NCBI RefSeq assembly: GCF_000010985.1
Contig: NC_013939.1
Location: forward strand, 1,951,501 to 2,015,500
DNA: 64,000 nucleotides
Reading direction: 5' to 3'
Origin: Deferribacter desulfuricans SSM1
GTDB taxonomy: Bacteria; Chrysiogenota; Deferribacteres; Deferribacterales; Deferribacteraceae
Both the position numbers and the translations under genes were made by a program. The number at the start of each line of letters is the position of its first letter. The stretch's first letter is position 1. Below, in pieces: positions 46,416 through 56,328 of this stretch. The notes below the pieces were generated by a model. That model did no database searches. It saw nothing but the letters and a program-made list of their open reading frames with translations, and had not been told where the DNA came from.

Positions 46416-47332
46416 TTAACCAGTGTTAACCAGTTCTTATAGTTTTCAACTTTACCTTTTACTATATCAAAAAACATACTTTGTATCTTTTCAGTAATTG
46501 GTCCTCTTTTACCAGCACCAATTACTCTCCCATCAAGCTCCCTTATAGGTGTTACCTCAGCTGCTGTTCCTGTAAAAAAAGCTTCATCTGCAATGTACAT
46601 TTCATCCCTTGTAAATCGTCTCTCAACTACTTCATAGCCCAAATCTTTAGCAATTTTCATTACTGAATCCCTTGTAATACCTTTAAGAATAGATGTAACA
46701 GGTGGGGTGCTAATAACATTATCTTTGATTATAAAAACATTTTCTCCACTACCTTCTGCAACATACCCATCTGGATCTAAAAATAGAGCTTCATCATAAC
46801 CTGACATCAGTGCTTCTCTTTTTGCAAGAACAGATGTAATATAATTTCCACATGCTTTAGCTCTTGTTGCAATTGTATTAACATGAAATCTATTGAAGCT
46901 TGATGTTTTTACTCTTATACCATTTTGCAAACCTTCTTCTCCTAAATATGCACCCCAACTCCATGCAGCAATCACTGTTTCTACAGGATAATTATTATCA
47001 ACTGCTAACCCCAAACTTTTGTAACCATAATAAATTATTGGTCTTATATAACAGCTCTTTAATTCATTTGCCTTAATAGTCTCTAATATAGCATCACTTA
47101 ATTCTTCAACGGTATAATTCACATTCATCAAAAAGATCTTCGCTGACTCTAATAGTCGTTTAACATGTTCTTTTAGCCTAAATACTGCTGGTCCCTCATC
47201 TGTTTCATAACATCTTATCCCCTCAAAAACGCCTACTCCATAATGCAGAGTGTGAGTCAATACATGTGTTGTGGCATCCTCCCACTTCAATAATTTTCCA
47301 TCTTTCCAGATATACTTACCACCTTCAAACAT
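46412..47332 (-). CDS. ilvE: Branched-chain amino acid aminotransferase
   Basis: A 306-residue class IV PLP transaminase making Leu, Ile and Val. It begins with [21 protein letters not shown] and [13 protein letters not shown]. The PLP Lys lies in [40 protein letters not shown] and [12 protein letters not shown] are family signatures, and [20 protein letters not shown] closes the fold. The length is normal. It lies 13 bases after gpsA, with a GGAGGAGT-type ribosome site. Confidence 0.96.
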   Translation of the reverse strand: MFEGGKYIWKDGKLLKWEDATTHVLTHTLHYGVGVFEGIRCYETDEGPAVFRLKEHVKRLLESAKIFLMNVNYTVEELSDAILETIKANELKSCYIRPIIYYGYKSLGLAVDNNYPVETVIAAWSWGAYLGEEGLQNGIRVKTSSFNRFHVNTIATRAKACGNYITSVLAKREALMSGYDEALFLDPDGYVAEGSGENVFIIKDNVISTPPVTSILKGITRDSVMKIAKDLGYEVVERRFTRDEMYIADEAFFTGTAAEVTPIRELDGRVIGAGKRGPITEKIQSMFFDIVKGKVENYKNWLTLVK

Positions 47333-47345
47333 AACTCCTCCTGTT

Positions 47346-48335
47346 TTATATATTTTCTACCTTGAGTGGTCTCTCCATTATATCATAAAACGATTTAATC
47401 GGTTCTTTACCTTCATAAATAATTTTATATACCTCTTCAGTAATTGGCATTTCAACATCTATATCTTTTGATAGTTCATAAACAGCTTTAGTAGTAAAAA
47501 CACCCTCAGCTACCATCTTCATATCTTTCAAAATATCTTCAGCTTTTTCCCCTATACCTATTTTAATACCCACAGTTCTATTCCTACTCAAATCCCCAGT
47601 GCAAGTCAAAACCAAATCACCCACACCTGACAGCCCCATAAATGTTTCCAGTTTCCCACCCACTTTAAGCCCCAATCTTGTTATTTCCCTGAGGCCTCTA
47701 GTAATAATACCAGCTCTTGCATTATGACCAAATCCTAAGCCATCTGATATCCCTGTAGCAATTGCAATTACATTTTTTAAAGAGCCACAAACTTCAACTC
47801 CTATAACATCATCAACAGCATAACATCTAAAATATTTATTTGAAAATATTTTTTGCCATTCTATGGCCTTATTTATATCTTTTGATGCAATACTCACAGC
47901 AGTTGGCATCCTCTTAGCTACTTCTTTGGCAAATGATGGCCCAGAAATCACCGAAACATCAATTCCTAATATTTCTTCAAATATTTCATTTACAAATTTT
48001 TTATATTCTATTTCAATCCCTTTAGTAGCTACAATAATATTTTTTTTTATCAGCTTCTCACCAAATTTGACTATTGTGTCTCTCGTAAACTGAGTAGGAA
48101 CAACCCATACAATTTTATCACAATTCCCATCAAAGTCATCAAACTGTTTACAATTTAGACTATCATTTAACTTTATACCTTTTAAAAAAACACTATTTTC
48201 AGAATTTTTATTTATTGATTCCACAACTTCATATTCTCGTACATATAATGTTACCTTATGCCCATTATCAGTCAATAAATTTGCTAATGCTGTCCCCCAA
48301 CTGCCTCCACCTATTACTGCAATAACCTCTTGCAA
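47346..48335 (-). CDS. gpsA: Glycerol-3-phosphate dehydrogenase (NAD(P)+)
   Basis: A 329-residue enzyme reducing dihydroxyacetone phosphate to sn-glycerol-3-phosphate for phospholipid synthesis. The nucleotide fold is [16 protein letters not shown], followed by [20 protein letters not shown], the catalytic Lys in [28 protein letters not shown] and [20 protein letters not shown]. The start codon is TTG, preceded by AGGAGG at good spacing; no ATG fits. It leads the minus-strand run gpsA-ilvE-polA-cyclase-hisD-kinase. Confidence 0.95.
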   Translation of the reverse strand: MQEVIAVIGGGSWGTALANLLTDNGHKVTLYVREYEVVESINKNSENSVFLKGIKLNDSLNCKQFDDFDGNCDKIVWVVPTQFTRDTIVKFGEKLIKKNIIVATKGIEIEYKKFVNEIFEEILGIDVSVISGPSFAKEVAKRMPTAVSIASKDINKAIEWQKIFSNKYFRCYAVDDVIGVEVCGSLKNVIAIATGISDGLGFGHNARAGIITRGLREITRLGLKVGGKLETFMGLSGVGDLVLTCTGDLSRNRTVGIKIGIGEKAEDILKDMKMVAEGVFTTKAVYELSKDIDVEMPITEEVYKIIYEGKEPIKSFYDIMERPLKVENI

Positions 48336-48383
48336 AGTAACTCCTCCTGTTTTAATATAACTAAAATTATTTTAGGAGGATTT

Positions 48384-48662
48384 ATGTCTAAAATCAACAT
48401 TTATGATATTGATAAGATAAAAAATATTAATGAAAAACGAGTTTGGGAGTTACTAATAAATTTTTATGAAGAGCACCCTGAATTTTGTACATGTAGAGAT
48501 TGTGTATTAGATGTTGCTGCTATCACTTTGAATACAATTCCTCCACATTATCAAGTGTCAGATGACATAAGTACAGCCATTAAAAAGATTAGTGATGAGG
48601 AAATACTTAAAGTAATCTTAGAAGCTGCAATTAGGGTATCAAAGTATCCACATCACATATAA
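48384..48662 (+). CDS. ComFB-domain protein
   Basis: A 92-residue late-competence ComFB-family protein. The family features are INEKRVWELLINFYEEHPEFC, the Cys motif CTCRDC (Cys35, Cys37, Cys40), VAAITLNTIPPHYQVSDD and a C-terminal helix. Cyanobacterial relatives have been reported as cyclic dinucleotide receptors, so a link with the nearby diguanylate cyclase is possible. The ATG follows TAGGAGG; an upstream in-frame start overlapping gpsA was discarded. It is divergent from gpsA. Confidence 0.85.
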   Translation: MSKINIYDIDKIKNINEKRVWELLINFYEEHPEFCTCRDCVLDVAAITLNTIPPHYQVSDDISTAIKKISDEEILKVILEAAIRVSKYPHHI

Positions 48663-48663
48663 A

Positions 48664-48684
48664 AAAAGGCCCTTAAAGGGCCTT
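48664..48684. terminator. Terminator between comFB and the Nuo operon end
   Basis: A 9-base-pair stem (48664-48672 with 48676-48684, AAAGGCCCT/AGGGCCTTT) and a 3-base loop, right between convergent stops. On the minus strand the stem is followed by a run of seven T, so it is strongest for the Nuo/rubrerythrin transcript. Confidence 0.9.
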
Positions 48685-48687
48685 TAT

Positions 48688-49152
48688 CTAATTTTCATTA
48701 TAAACTATATCATCATAGATATTTTGAATTTTGTTTCTATGTGTGGCTTCTTCTACAGCCATCCTTCTGAAAAATTCTTCAGCTTCTGAACCTGCAAACT
48801 TTTCAGCTAATTTTTCATAAAACACTCGTGAATTGTCTTCATGTTTCATAGCAATTCTTAAAACATCCTGCACTGACATATCATCAGTAATAACCTGTGG
48901 TAGCACCATTTTTGATATACCTAAATCAGATGAATAATATTTTGTTTCCATTCCTATATGCTCAATTTTACCAGTCTTAATAGCTTCTTCAATCATCTCT
49001 TTATGTTTTACTTCCTCACTAGCAAGCTCTTTAATAATAGCCTTTGCACCAAGATCTTTCAGCATATCATGAAGTTGCATATAAAATTCATATGCCATCT
49101 GCTCTTTGTGCAATGCATCCTCAAGAGCTTCTTTAAGTGTAATTTCACTCAT
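48688..49152 (-). CDS. Rubrerythrin-like ferritin-fold diiron protein
   Basis: A 154-residue four-helix protein. Two EExxH motifs (Glu47/His50 and Glu135/His138) plus Glu17 and Glu105 give a complete diiron ligand set in a duplicated half-bundle. There is no rubredoxin domain, so it is a short, erythrin-type form. Such proteins handle peroxide, oxygen or iron in anaerobes. The ATG follows GGTGAG; a longer start would overlap nuoN. It is the last gene of the Nuo transcript, 10 bases after nuoN, which suggests oxidative protection coupled to respiration. Confidence 0.88.
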   Translation of the reverse strand: MSEITLKEALEDALHKEQMAYEFYMQLHDMLKDLGAKAIIKELASEEVKHKEMIEEAIKTGKIEHIGMETKYYSSDLGISKMVLPQVITDDMSVQDVLRIAMKHEDNSRVFYEKLAEKFAGSEAEEFFRRMAVEEATHRNKIQNIYDDIVYNEN

Positions 49153-49162
49153 TGTCTCACCT

Positions 49163-50593
49163 TTAAACAATCATATTTTTAACAATATTTATAAATGTGC
49201 TTGGGAAAACTGTTAACAACAATACAACAATAGTTGCTATAAATGTTGCTATAAAAGCAGCAGGTCTTACATTAGCTTCAACCTCATATTCTGCTTCTCT
49301 AAAGTACATATAAACTGTAACTCTCATATAATAGTAGCATGCTATAGCACTGTTTAACACACCAATAATAGCAAGCCAGTATATTTTTGCCTTAATTGCT
49401 GCCATAAAAATATAAAACTTCCCAATAAATCCTGCCAAAGGTGGAATACCTGCTAATGAAAACATAAAGATAAGCATTGCTAGTGAATATAATGGATGCT
49501 TTTTAGCTAATCCAGCAAAACTTTCTAATCTCTCATCATCTATAATACCTTTATTCTTCAACACACCAAGTAATGTAAACGCCCCTATATTCATAAAAGC
49601 ATAAATCATTGTATATAGAGCTATTGCTCTATAACCATAGTCATTAGCAGCAACTAAACCTATCAACATATATCCAGCATGAGAAATAGCAGAATAAGCA
49701 AGCATCCTTTTAACATTATTCTGCGCAATAGCAACTAAGTTACCATATGTCATAGTCAAAACTGCTAGAATTGCAAAGAATAGCTGCCACTTTGAACTAG
49801 CTGGCATACCAGCAATCATTAGAAATCTTATCATACCACCAAATGCTGCTGCTTTTGGAGCAACAGTCATAAACCCTGCTACAGGTGTAGGTGCTCCGTT
49901 ATATACGTCTGGTGCCCACATATGAAATGGTACTGCAGATATTTTAAATGCAAACCCAGCAAACATCAAAATTAGACCAAATATAATACTATAGTGAGAC
50001 AACCCATTAGTTCTAATATATTCTGCAATAATATGATACTTTGTACTTCCAGTATAACCTAATACATATGTTAAACCATATAAAAATATACCTGATGAAA
50101 ATGCACCCATGATGAAGTACTTAATTCCTGCTTCATTGGATAGTAAATCTTTTTTATTGTAGCCAGCAAGTATATACATTGAAATTGCCATAGTCTCTAA
50201 TCCAAGATAGAAAACAGTAAGATCTGTGGCGCTTACCATAAACATCATTCCAATTACACTAAAAAACATTACAATATAATACTCACCTTTGTTAATGCCA
50301 CGCTCTTTAAGGTAATCTACTGATCCTAAAGTACTTAATATATAAGCAAATGAGAAAGTCAGAAAAAAAGCATATGAATATACATCCCAAACTATCATTT
50401 TATTGAATCCAAATATCTTAAATCCATTAAAGGGAGGGATGGATGCTAATAAGGCTAAAATTATAAATGCAATCCCAAAATATCCAACTCCAGCTTTCTT
50501 ATCTTCAGCAGCCAATACATCTATTACTATAAGCAATAACCCAAATATCGTCATTAGTATTTCTGGTAAAATTGAAACTATGCTCTGAGCCAT
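49163..50593 (-). CDS. nuoN: NADH dehydrogenase subunit N
   Basis: A 476-residue antiporter-like membrane subunit of complex I, which helps pump protons. About 14 membrane helices are visible. SAVPFHMWAPDVYNGAPTPV and MLAYSAISHAGYMLIGLVA contain the conserved pumping Lys/Glu neighbourhood, and LAGIPPLAGFIGKFYIF is typical. It is the last nuo gene, 10 bases after nuoM. Confidence 0.96.
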   Translation of the reverse strand: MAQSIVSILPEILMTIFGLLLIVIDVLAAEDKKAGVGYFGIAFIILALLASIPPFNGFKIFGFNKMIVWDVYSYAFFLTFSFAYILSTLGSVDYLKERGINKGEYYIVMFFSVIGMMFMVSATDLTVFYLGLETMAISMYILAGYNKKDLLSNEAGIKYFIMGAFSSGIFLYGLTYVLGYTGSTKYHIIAEYIRTNGLSHYSIIFGLILMFAGFAFKISAVPFHMWAPDVYNGAPTPVAGFMTVAPKAAAFGGMIRFLMIAGMPASSKWQLFFAILAVLTMTYGNLVAIAQNNVKRMLAYSAISHAGYMLIGLVAANDYGYRAIALYTMIYAFMNIGAFTLLGVLKNKGIIDDERLESFAGLAKKHPLYSLAMLIFMFSLAGIPPLAGFIGKFYIFMAAIKAKIYWLAIIGVLNSAIACYYYMRVTVYMYFREAEYEVEANVRPAAFIATFIATIVVLLLTVFPSTFINIVKNMIV

Positions 50594-50603
50594 CCCAATC
50601 CTC

Positions 50604-52103
50604 CTACTTAAGCGCTATATTCACTGTATTTACATGCTCTAACAAGCTTCTTACACTTTCATGCATGTATGATGTAAATGTTTCAGGATATAAACCTGTC
50701 CAGAATACTAAAATAATGAGAGGGAATAAGTAAATAAACTCTCTAACATTTACATCCTCTATCCCTTCCCATCTGCTATTTGGTGTTTGGAAAAATACCC
50801 TCTGGTACATCCAAAGCATATAAACAGCAGCAAATATTACTCCTGATGCAGCTACTATTGCATAATTTGATAGAGACTTAAATGAACCTACCAATACCAA
50901 GAACTCACCAATAAATCCACCCATGCTTGGTAATCCTATAGAACCAAATGAAAATATTGCAAATATTGTTGCATACACAGGGACATATTTAGCTATTCCA
51001 CCATAATCTGCAATCAATCTTGTATGTGTTCTTTCATAAATCAAACCGATTAACAAAAAGAGTGCACCAGTAATGATACCATGGTTAAACATTTGTAATA
51101 TACCACCTTCTATACCAGCCTGATTTAATGCATAAATCCCCAATGTTACAAAACCCATATGGCTAACAGATGAATAAGCTACAAGCTTCTTCACATCCTC
51201 TTGAACCATAGCCACTAACGCACCGTATATTATTGCTATAACTGATAATGCAGCTATTAATGGAACAAATTTAACAGAAGCCACAGGTGTAATTGGCAAG
51301 CAGAATCTTAAAAAACCATATGTACCCATTTTCAAAAGCACACCAGCAAGAATTACTGAACCTGCTGTAGGCGCCTCAACGTGAGCATCTGGCAACCATG
51401 TATGGAATGGGAACATTGGGACTTTAATAGCAAACCCTAAAAAGAATGCTAAGAACACTATAGTCTGAAATCCTACTGAATATTGCGCACTTGCTGCTGT
51501 AATTTTCAAGATATCAAATGTGTATTCACCAGTTAATTGTCCATGTTTGAAATACAATGCTATAATTGCCAACATCATTAATACTGAACCAGCTAATGTA
51601 TAAAGGAAAAATTTAATTGCAGCATAGATTCTTCTCTGACCGCCCCAAACACCAATTATCAAATACATTGGGATTAGCATCGCTTCCCAGAAAATGTAAA
51701 ATAGGAAGAAATCTAGTGCTACAAAAACACCAACTATAGCAGCTTCTAATATTAACATAGCTAAATAAAACTCTCGCTGCCTTTTACCAATATATTTAAA
51801 TGATGCTAATATAGAGATCATAGTTAGTAATGTAGTTAAAAATACCATGAGAATTGAGATGCCATCAACACCAACATAGTAACTGATTCCCCATGCTTTG
51901 ACCCAGCTATATTTTTCTACAAACTGCATAGCTGCAGTTGATTTATCGAAATTCCACATCAATGGCATTGTTAATATAAACTCAATTACACTAGCTACAA
52001 ATGCTGCCCACATTGTCGCTTTTCCACTTCTCCAGAGAGCAAATATAACTAATGCCGCAAACACTGGGAAGAAAATCAGAATTGTTAAAATATTGCCCAT
52101 CAT
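50604..52103 (-). CDS. nuoM: NADH dehydrogenase subunit M
   Basis: A 499-residue antiporter-like proton-pumping subunit. It has SYYVGVDGISILMVFLTTLL, the helix with FWEAMLIPMYLIIGVWGG, KVPMFPFHTWLPDAHVEAPT, KLVAYSSVSHMGFVTLGI and FGSIGLPSMGGFIGEFLVL, the family landmarks in order. Start at the first of two adjacent ATG codons, behind AGGGGGC. Gaps of 10 bases separate it from nuoL and nuoN. Confidence 0.97.
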   Translation of the reverse strand: MMGNILTILIFFPVFAALVIFALWRSGKATMWAAFVASVIEFILTMPLMWNFDKSTAAMQFVEKYSWVKAWGISYYVGVDGISILMVFLTTLLTMISILASFKYIGKRQREFYLAMLILEAAIVGVFVALDFFLFYIFWEAMLIPMYLIIGVWGGQRRIYAAIKFFLYTLAGSVLMMLAIIALYFKHGQLTGEYTFDILKITAASAQYSVGFQTIVFLAFFLGFAIKVPMFPFHTWLPDAHVEAPTAGSVILAGVLLKMGTYGFLRFCLPITPVASVKFVPLIAALSVIAIIYGALVAMVQEDVKKLVAYSSVSHMGFVTLGIYALNQAGIEGGILQMFNHGIITGALFLLIGLIYERTHTRLIADYGGIAKYVPVYATIFAIFSFGSIGLPSMGGFIGEFLVLVGSFKSLSNYAIVAASGVIFAAVYMLWMYQRVFFQTPNSRWEGIEDVNVREFIYLFPLIILVFWTGLYPETFTSYMHESVRSLLEHVNTVNIALK

Positions 52104-52113
52104 AATCTGCCCC

Positions 52114-54021
52114 CTACACCATATAGAAAATTGTTAGTAGTATTACTACGCCAAGCACAAAGGTAAATATGTATGTCTGAATCCTACCTGTCTGTATGAT
52201 TCTGAAGAATCTACCAAGAAACTGTGCAACCCATCCAAAAGCATTTACGATAAAGTCAATGAAGTTTGCATCAAACCCTTTCCATAGAAACTTAGAGATC
52301 ATAATTATAGGTTGAACAAAAAGCACATCATAAAGTTCATCGAAATACCATTTATGATAGAAGAACTTATGTATTGGTCTAAATGCTTTAACTGTTTTAG
52401 CAGGAAGCTCAGGCATTTTAACATAGTATAAATAAGATACATAAATACCAGCAGCAGCTAAAATAACAGATATTATCATAAGAATAGTACTTGTACTACT
52501 TGATAAGTGATGAATATGCATATGTTCTGGTACTAAAACTGGCTCAAGGAATTTATGAATGAATCCATGCTCTGGTGGGAATCCAAAAAATCCTGCCAAT
52601 ACAGACATGATAGCAAGCAAAATTAATGGTAATGTCATCTGCCATGGTGATTCATGAGCATGATCATAAAGATGCTGATCTCTTGGTTTGCCAACAAATA
52701 CGTACCACCATAATCTAAACATATAAAAAGCTGTCATAAAAGCTACAACAGTTCCAACAAACCATGCAAATTTATGCCCACTTGCATATGTCATTGCTAA
52801 GATTTCATCCTTACTGAAGAATCCTGCAAATGGTGGTATACCTGCTATCGCAACACAACCGATTAAAAATGTATAACCTGTAATCTTCATCTTTTTCAGC
52901 AAACCACCCATCTTTCTAATATCAAGCTCATCCTGCATAGCATGCATTACACTACCAGAACACAAGAACAATAACGCTTTAAAAAATGCGTGTGTAAATA
53001 GGTGGAAAATACCTGCTATATAAGCCCCAGCACCTGTAGCCATAATCATGTAACCAAGCTGGCTGACAGTAGAGTAAGCAAGGACCCTTTTGAAATCAAA
53101 CTGTGTTAAACCGATTGTTGCTCCAAGAAATGCAGTTGCAGCACCAACAAAAACTACAATGTTACTTGTTGTATGAGCTTCAGAAAATAGTGGGTTACAT
53201 CTAGCAACCATATAAACACCAGCAGTAACCATTGTAGCTGCGTGAATCAATGCAGAAACTGGTGTAGGACCTTCCATCGCATCAGGTAACCAAACATGCA
53301 ATGGAAATTGAGCTGATTTACCTATTGCACCACAGAAAAGACCAAATGTCATCAAATCTAAAAGACTTAAATCCAATCCAAAGATGTTAAAAGTACTATT
53401 TTTTATATGTTCTATTATTTCATAATCAAAAGCATCATGATATGTTAAACTTTTAAATGTCATTATAACTAATAAGATCCCAATATAAAATCCAAAGTCA
53501 CCAATTCTGTTAACAACAAACGCTTTTTTAGAAGCATCTGCCGCACTCTTTTTATGGAACCAGAAACCAATCAATGCGTAGGATGATAGACCAACCAACT
53601 CCCAACCAACGAATAACATAAGGAAGTTATTACCAAGAACAAGGATAAGCATTGAAAGTGTAAACATTGACAGATAAGTAAAGAATCTCCAATAACCTGG
53701 ATCATGATCCATATACCCAATTGAGTAAATATGAACCATTGTACTTACAAATGTTACAACAATTAGCATTATTGAAGAAAGTGGGTCTATCAATATTCCA
53801 AATGGTATCGTTATCTTACCAGCAATTACCCACTCATATACTGTTGCATCAAGCCTATACCCATTTGCCACTCTAAAAAATGTAAATATAGCAAGTGCTA
53901 GAGAAACCAACACACCTGCAATAGCTATATAGTGAGCTTTCTTTTTTATATAGAGTCTACCAAAAATACCATTTATCAAAAATGCTGCTAAAGGTCCTAA
54001 AAGTATCCCTAATTCAATCAT
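52114..54021 (-). CDS. nuoL: NADH dehydrogenase subunit L
   Basis: A 635-residue distal pumping subunit. The antiporter core includes IDPLSSIMLIVVTFVSTMVH, FVGWELVGLSSYALIGFW, QFPLHVWLPDAMEGPTPVSA and RVLAYSTVSQLGYMIMATG. The C-terminal 130 residues carry the extension expected for the lateral helix and last anchor (GWVAQFLGRFFRIIQTGRIQ). The length is normal. It lies between nuoK and nuoM with 10-base gaps. Confidence 0.97.
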   Translation of the reverse strand: MIELGILLGPLAAFLINGIFGRLYIKKKAHYIAIAGVLVSLALAIFTFFRVANGYRLDATVYEWVIAGKITIPFGILIDPLSSIMLIVVTFVSTMVHIYSIGYMDHDPGYWRFFTYLSMFTLSMLILVLGNNFLMLFVGWELVGLSSYALIGFWFHKKSAADASKKAFVVNRIGDFGFYIGILLVIMTFKSLTYHDAFDYEIIEHIKNSTFNIFGLDLSLLDLMTFGLFCGAIGKSAQFPLHVWLPDAMEGPTPVSALIHAATMVTAGVYMVARCNPLFSEAHTTSNIVVFVGAATAFLGATIGLTQFDFKRVLAYSTVSQLGYMIMATGAGAYIAGIFHLFTHAFFKALLFLCSGSVMHAMQDELDIRKMGGLLKKMKITGYTFLIGCVAIAGIPPFAGFFSKDEILAMTYASGHKFAWFVGTVVAFMTAFYMFRLWWYVFVGKPRDQHLYDHAHESPWQMTLPLILLAIMSVLAGFFGFPPEHGFIHKFLEPVLVPEHMHIHHLSSSTSTILMIISVILAAAGIYVSYLYYVKMPELPAKTVKAFRPIHKFFYHKWYFDELYDVLFVQPIIMISKFLWKGFDANFIDFIVNAFGWVAQFLGRFFRIIQTGRIQTYIFTFVLGVVILLTIFYMV

Positions 54022-54031
54022 ATCCCTACTC

Positions 54032-54337
54032 CTATCCTCTTAGTGAATTAATTTCGTCTGCATTTATTGTGGATTTATTTCTAAATAGAGTAATAATAAG
54101 AGCAAGCCCCACTGCAGCTTCAGCAGCAGCCACACACATCACAAAGACAATGAATATCTGACCAGTCATAGTATGCAAATATTTCGAATAAGCAGCAAGA
54201 TTTATATTAACTGCATTCAGCATTAGTTCCAATGACATAAACATTACTATGAGATTTCTTCTTATCAATACACCAGTCATACCAATCCCAAACAGAATAG
54301 CACTTAAAACTAAATAATGCTGTAGTGTTAAAGTCAT
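54032..54337 (-). CDS. nuoK: NADH dehydrogenase subunit K
   Basis: A 101-residue subunit with three membrane helices. It has the two membrane glutamates of the family in [16 protein letters not shown] and [17 protein letters not shown], needed for coupling quinone reduction to pumping. The length is standard. It lies between nuoJ (12 bases) and nuoL (10 bases). Confidence 0.97.
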   Translation of the reverse strand: MTLTLQHYLVLSAILFGIGMTGVLIRRNLIVMFMSLELMLNAVNINLAAYSKYLHTMTGQIFIVFVMCVAAAEAAVGLALIITLFRNKSTINADEINSLRG

Positions 54338-54349
54338 TCTCCACCTCCC

Positions 54350-54850
54350 CTATTCTTTCCTAGCCAACACTATCGCACCAATCATAGCAACCAACAAAAG
54401 GATAGAAGCTATTTCAAATGGCACAAGAAAATCAGTAAACAACGCTTTACCAAACAACTTGACATTTCCATATTGCGAAATCACTGTATCAGTAATATCA
54501 CCCTTTTGTCCTAATACATCAGTTGTTTTAACAGCTATCAATGTTTGTATAACGATTATAATTGAAACTACTGTACCTATTGCATATCTAAAAGGTATTT
54601 TAATAAATCCATGAGATTTTGGATTAAGCAGCATCACTACAAATAGGTAAAGAACTAAAATAGCTCCTGCATAAACCAAAACCTGAATCGCTGCGATAAA
54701 TTCAGCATCAAGCTGAACAAAAATACCTGCTACACTGAAAAATGTCAGCAGCATCCATAGGGCTGAATGTACAGGGTTTGTTCTAGTTATCATAAACAAC
54801 GCTGATACAATAGCTAAAAATGCCAGGATATAAAACGCTACCTGTTCCAT
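54350..54850 (-). CDS. nuoJ: NADH dehydrogenase subunit J
   Basis: A 166-residue membrane subunit with five helices. The conserved segment EFIAAIQVLVYAGAILVLYL, including the pi-bulge region, identifies it. The C-terminal helix ends AMIGAIVLARKE. The start is ATG within 1 base of the nuoI stop, so the two are probably translated together. Confidence 0.96.
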   Translation of the reverse strand: MEQVAFYILAFLAIVSALFMITRTNPVHSALWMLLTFFSVAGIFVQLDAEFIAAIQVLVYAGAILVLYLFVVMLLNPKSHGFIKIPFRYAIGTVVSIIIVIQTLIAVKTTDVLGQKGDITDTVISQYGNVKLFGKALFTDFLVPFEIASILLLVAMIGAIVLARKE

Positions 54851-54851
54851 T

Positions 54852-55313
54852 TTATTCTCCTTTATCTTTTAAATATTCTTTATATTTGTCTACTAAAAAC
54901 TTCATATTAACCCTGTAACCTTCTCTCGTTGGTCTAACAACATCATAACTTCTGCCCATATGGATTGCATCAACTGGACAAGCTTCTTCACAAAATCCAC
55001 AATATATACATCTATCCAATTCAATTTCATATTTTCTAATTAATCTTTCACCATTTGGCCCTGCATCAGTTTCTATATGTATACACTCAGAAGGGCATAC
55101 TCTTTCACATAAATAACAACCTACACATTTTGGATTGCCATCTTCATCAGTTTTCATGTAATGGACACCACGAAATCTTTCAAAAATAGGGGTGGCTTCA
55201 TAAGGGTACTTGTATGTCACAGGCTTTTTAAACATATGCTTAAGTGTAACACCCATCCCCTGTAGAATTTCAGTAAAAAATACGTAGTCAAATATATTCT
55301 TATTCTTAGCCAT
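54852..55313 (-). CDS. nuoI: NADH dehydrogenase subunit I
   Basis: A 153-residue peripheral-arm protein carrying clusters N6a and N6b. Two [4Fe-4S] motifs are intact: Cys63-66-69-73 (CVGCYLCERVC) and Cys102-105-108-112 (CIYCGFCEEAC). RFRGVHYM before them and the amphipathic N-terminus that lies on the membrane are typical. The length is close to usual. Confidence 0.97.
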   Translation of the reverse strand: MAKNKNIFDYVFFTEILQGMGVTLKHMFKKPVTYKYPYEATPIFERFRGVHYMKTDEDGNPKCVGCYLCERVCPSECIHIETDAGPNGERLIRKYEIELDRCIYCGFCEEACPVDAIHMGRSYDVVRPTREGYRVNMKFLVDKYKEYLKDKGE

Positions 55314-55322
55314 ATTACACCC

Positions 55323-56306
55323 CTATCTCACAATATATACTATTATTGAAGTTACCAGCAGATTTGCCAAAGCCACTGGTATCAGGACCTTCCAACCTAA
55401 GGACATGAGTTGGTCAAATCTTAACCTTGGCAGAGTTGCTCTCAACCATAAATACAAGAACATGAAAAATAATACTTTTAACACAAACCAAACAAAACCT
55501 GGTAATATAGGTCCATTCCATCCACCTAAAAATACTATTGTTGCGATTGATGATACTACATACATATTTGCGTATTCTGCTAAGAAAAACAGTGCAAACT
55601 TCATACTTGAGTACTCAACATGGAAACCAGCTACAAGTTCTGTTTCTGCTTCTGGCAAGTCAAATGGAGCTCTGTTTGTTTCAGCTATAGCTGATATAAG
55701 ATAAACCACAAAAGCAACAATCTGGGGAACTATAAACCATAACCCTTTTTGTGCTATAGTTATATCTCTCAAAGACAAAGAACCTGCTAATAAAACTGGA
55801 CCAACTAGTGATAGCCCCATTGCTGTTTCATAACTAATTACCTGAGCAGATGATCTTAAACTACCAAGTAAAGCATATTTTGAGTTTGAAGCCCAACCTG
55901 ACATTATAATACCGTAAGTACCAACTGAAGAAAGTGCTAAAATATATAAAAGACCTATATTTATATCTGAAATATAAGGTTGTACCTCTTTTCCAAAAAT
56001 CACAAATTTATCAGCAAATGGTATAACTGCAAAAGCACTTAATGCAGGAATTAAACTAAGTAGTGGAGCTATTATAAATACTGGCTTATCGACCATATCT
56101 GGAACCAAATCTTCTTTCATCAACAACTTTAGCCCGTCAGCAATTGGCTGTAGTAAACCTTTCCAACCAACATGAGTAGGACCAAGTCTCACTTGCATAT
56201 GACCAATTACCTTTCTCTCTGCCCATGTCATATAAGCTACACTCAGTAATACAACTGTTATTACAATTAGAATCTTAATGACTGTTAAAATTATCCCCAC
56301 TAACAT
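55323..56306 (-). CDS. nuoH: NADH dehydrogenase subunit H
   Basis: A 327-residue membrane subunit forming the quinone pocket with NuoB and NuoD. Landmarks: [34 protein letters not shown] region, [21 protein letters not shown] and [19 protein letters not shown]. Eight membrane helices are visible. The length is normal. Confidence 0.97.
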   Translation of the reverse strand: MLVGIILTVIKILIVITVVLLSVAYMTWAERKVIGHMQVRLGPTHVGWKGLLQPIADGLKLLMKEDLVPDMVDKPVFIIAPLLSLIPALSAFAVIPFADKFVIFGKEVQPYISDINIGLLYILALSSVGTYGIIMSGWASNSKYALLGSLRSSAQVISYETAMGLSLVGPVLLAGSLSLRDITIAQKGLWFIVPQIVAFVVYLISAIAETNRAPFDLPEAETELVAGFHVEYSSMKFALFFLAEYANMYVVSSIATIVFLGGWNGPILPGFVWFVLKVLFFMFLYLWLRATLPRLRFDQLMSLGWKVLIPVALANLLVTSIIVYIVR

Positions 56307-56328
56307 ACCCTTACCTCTTCAAATATTT

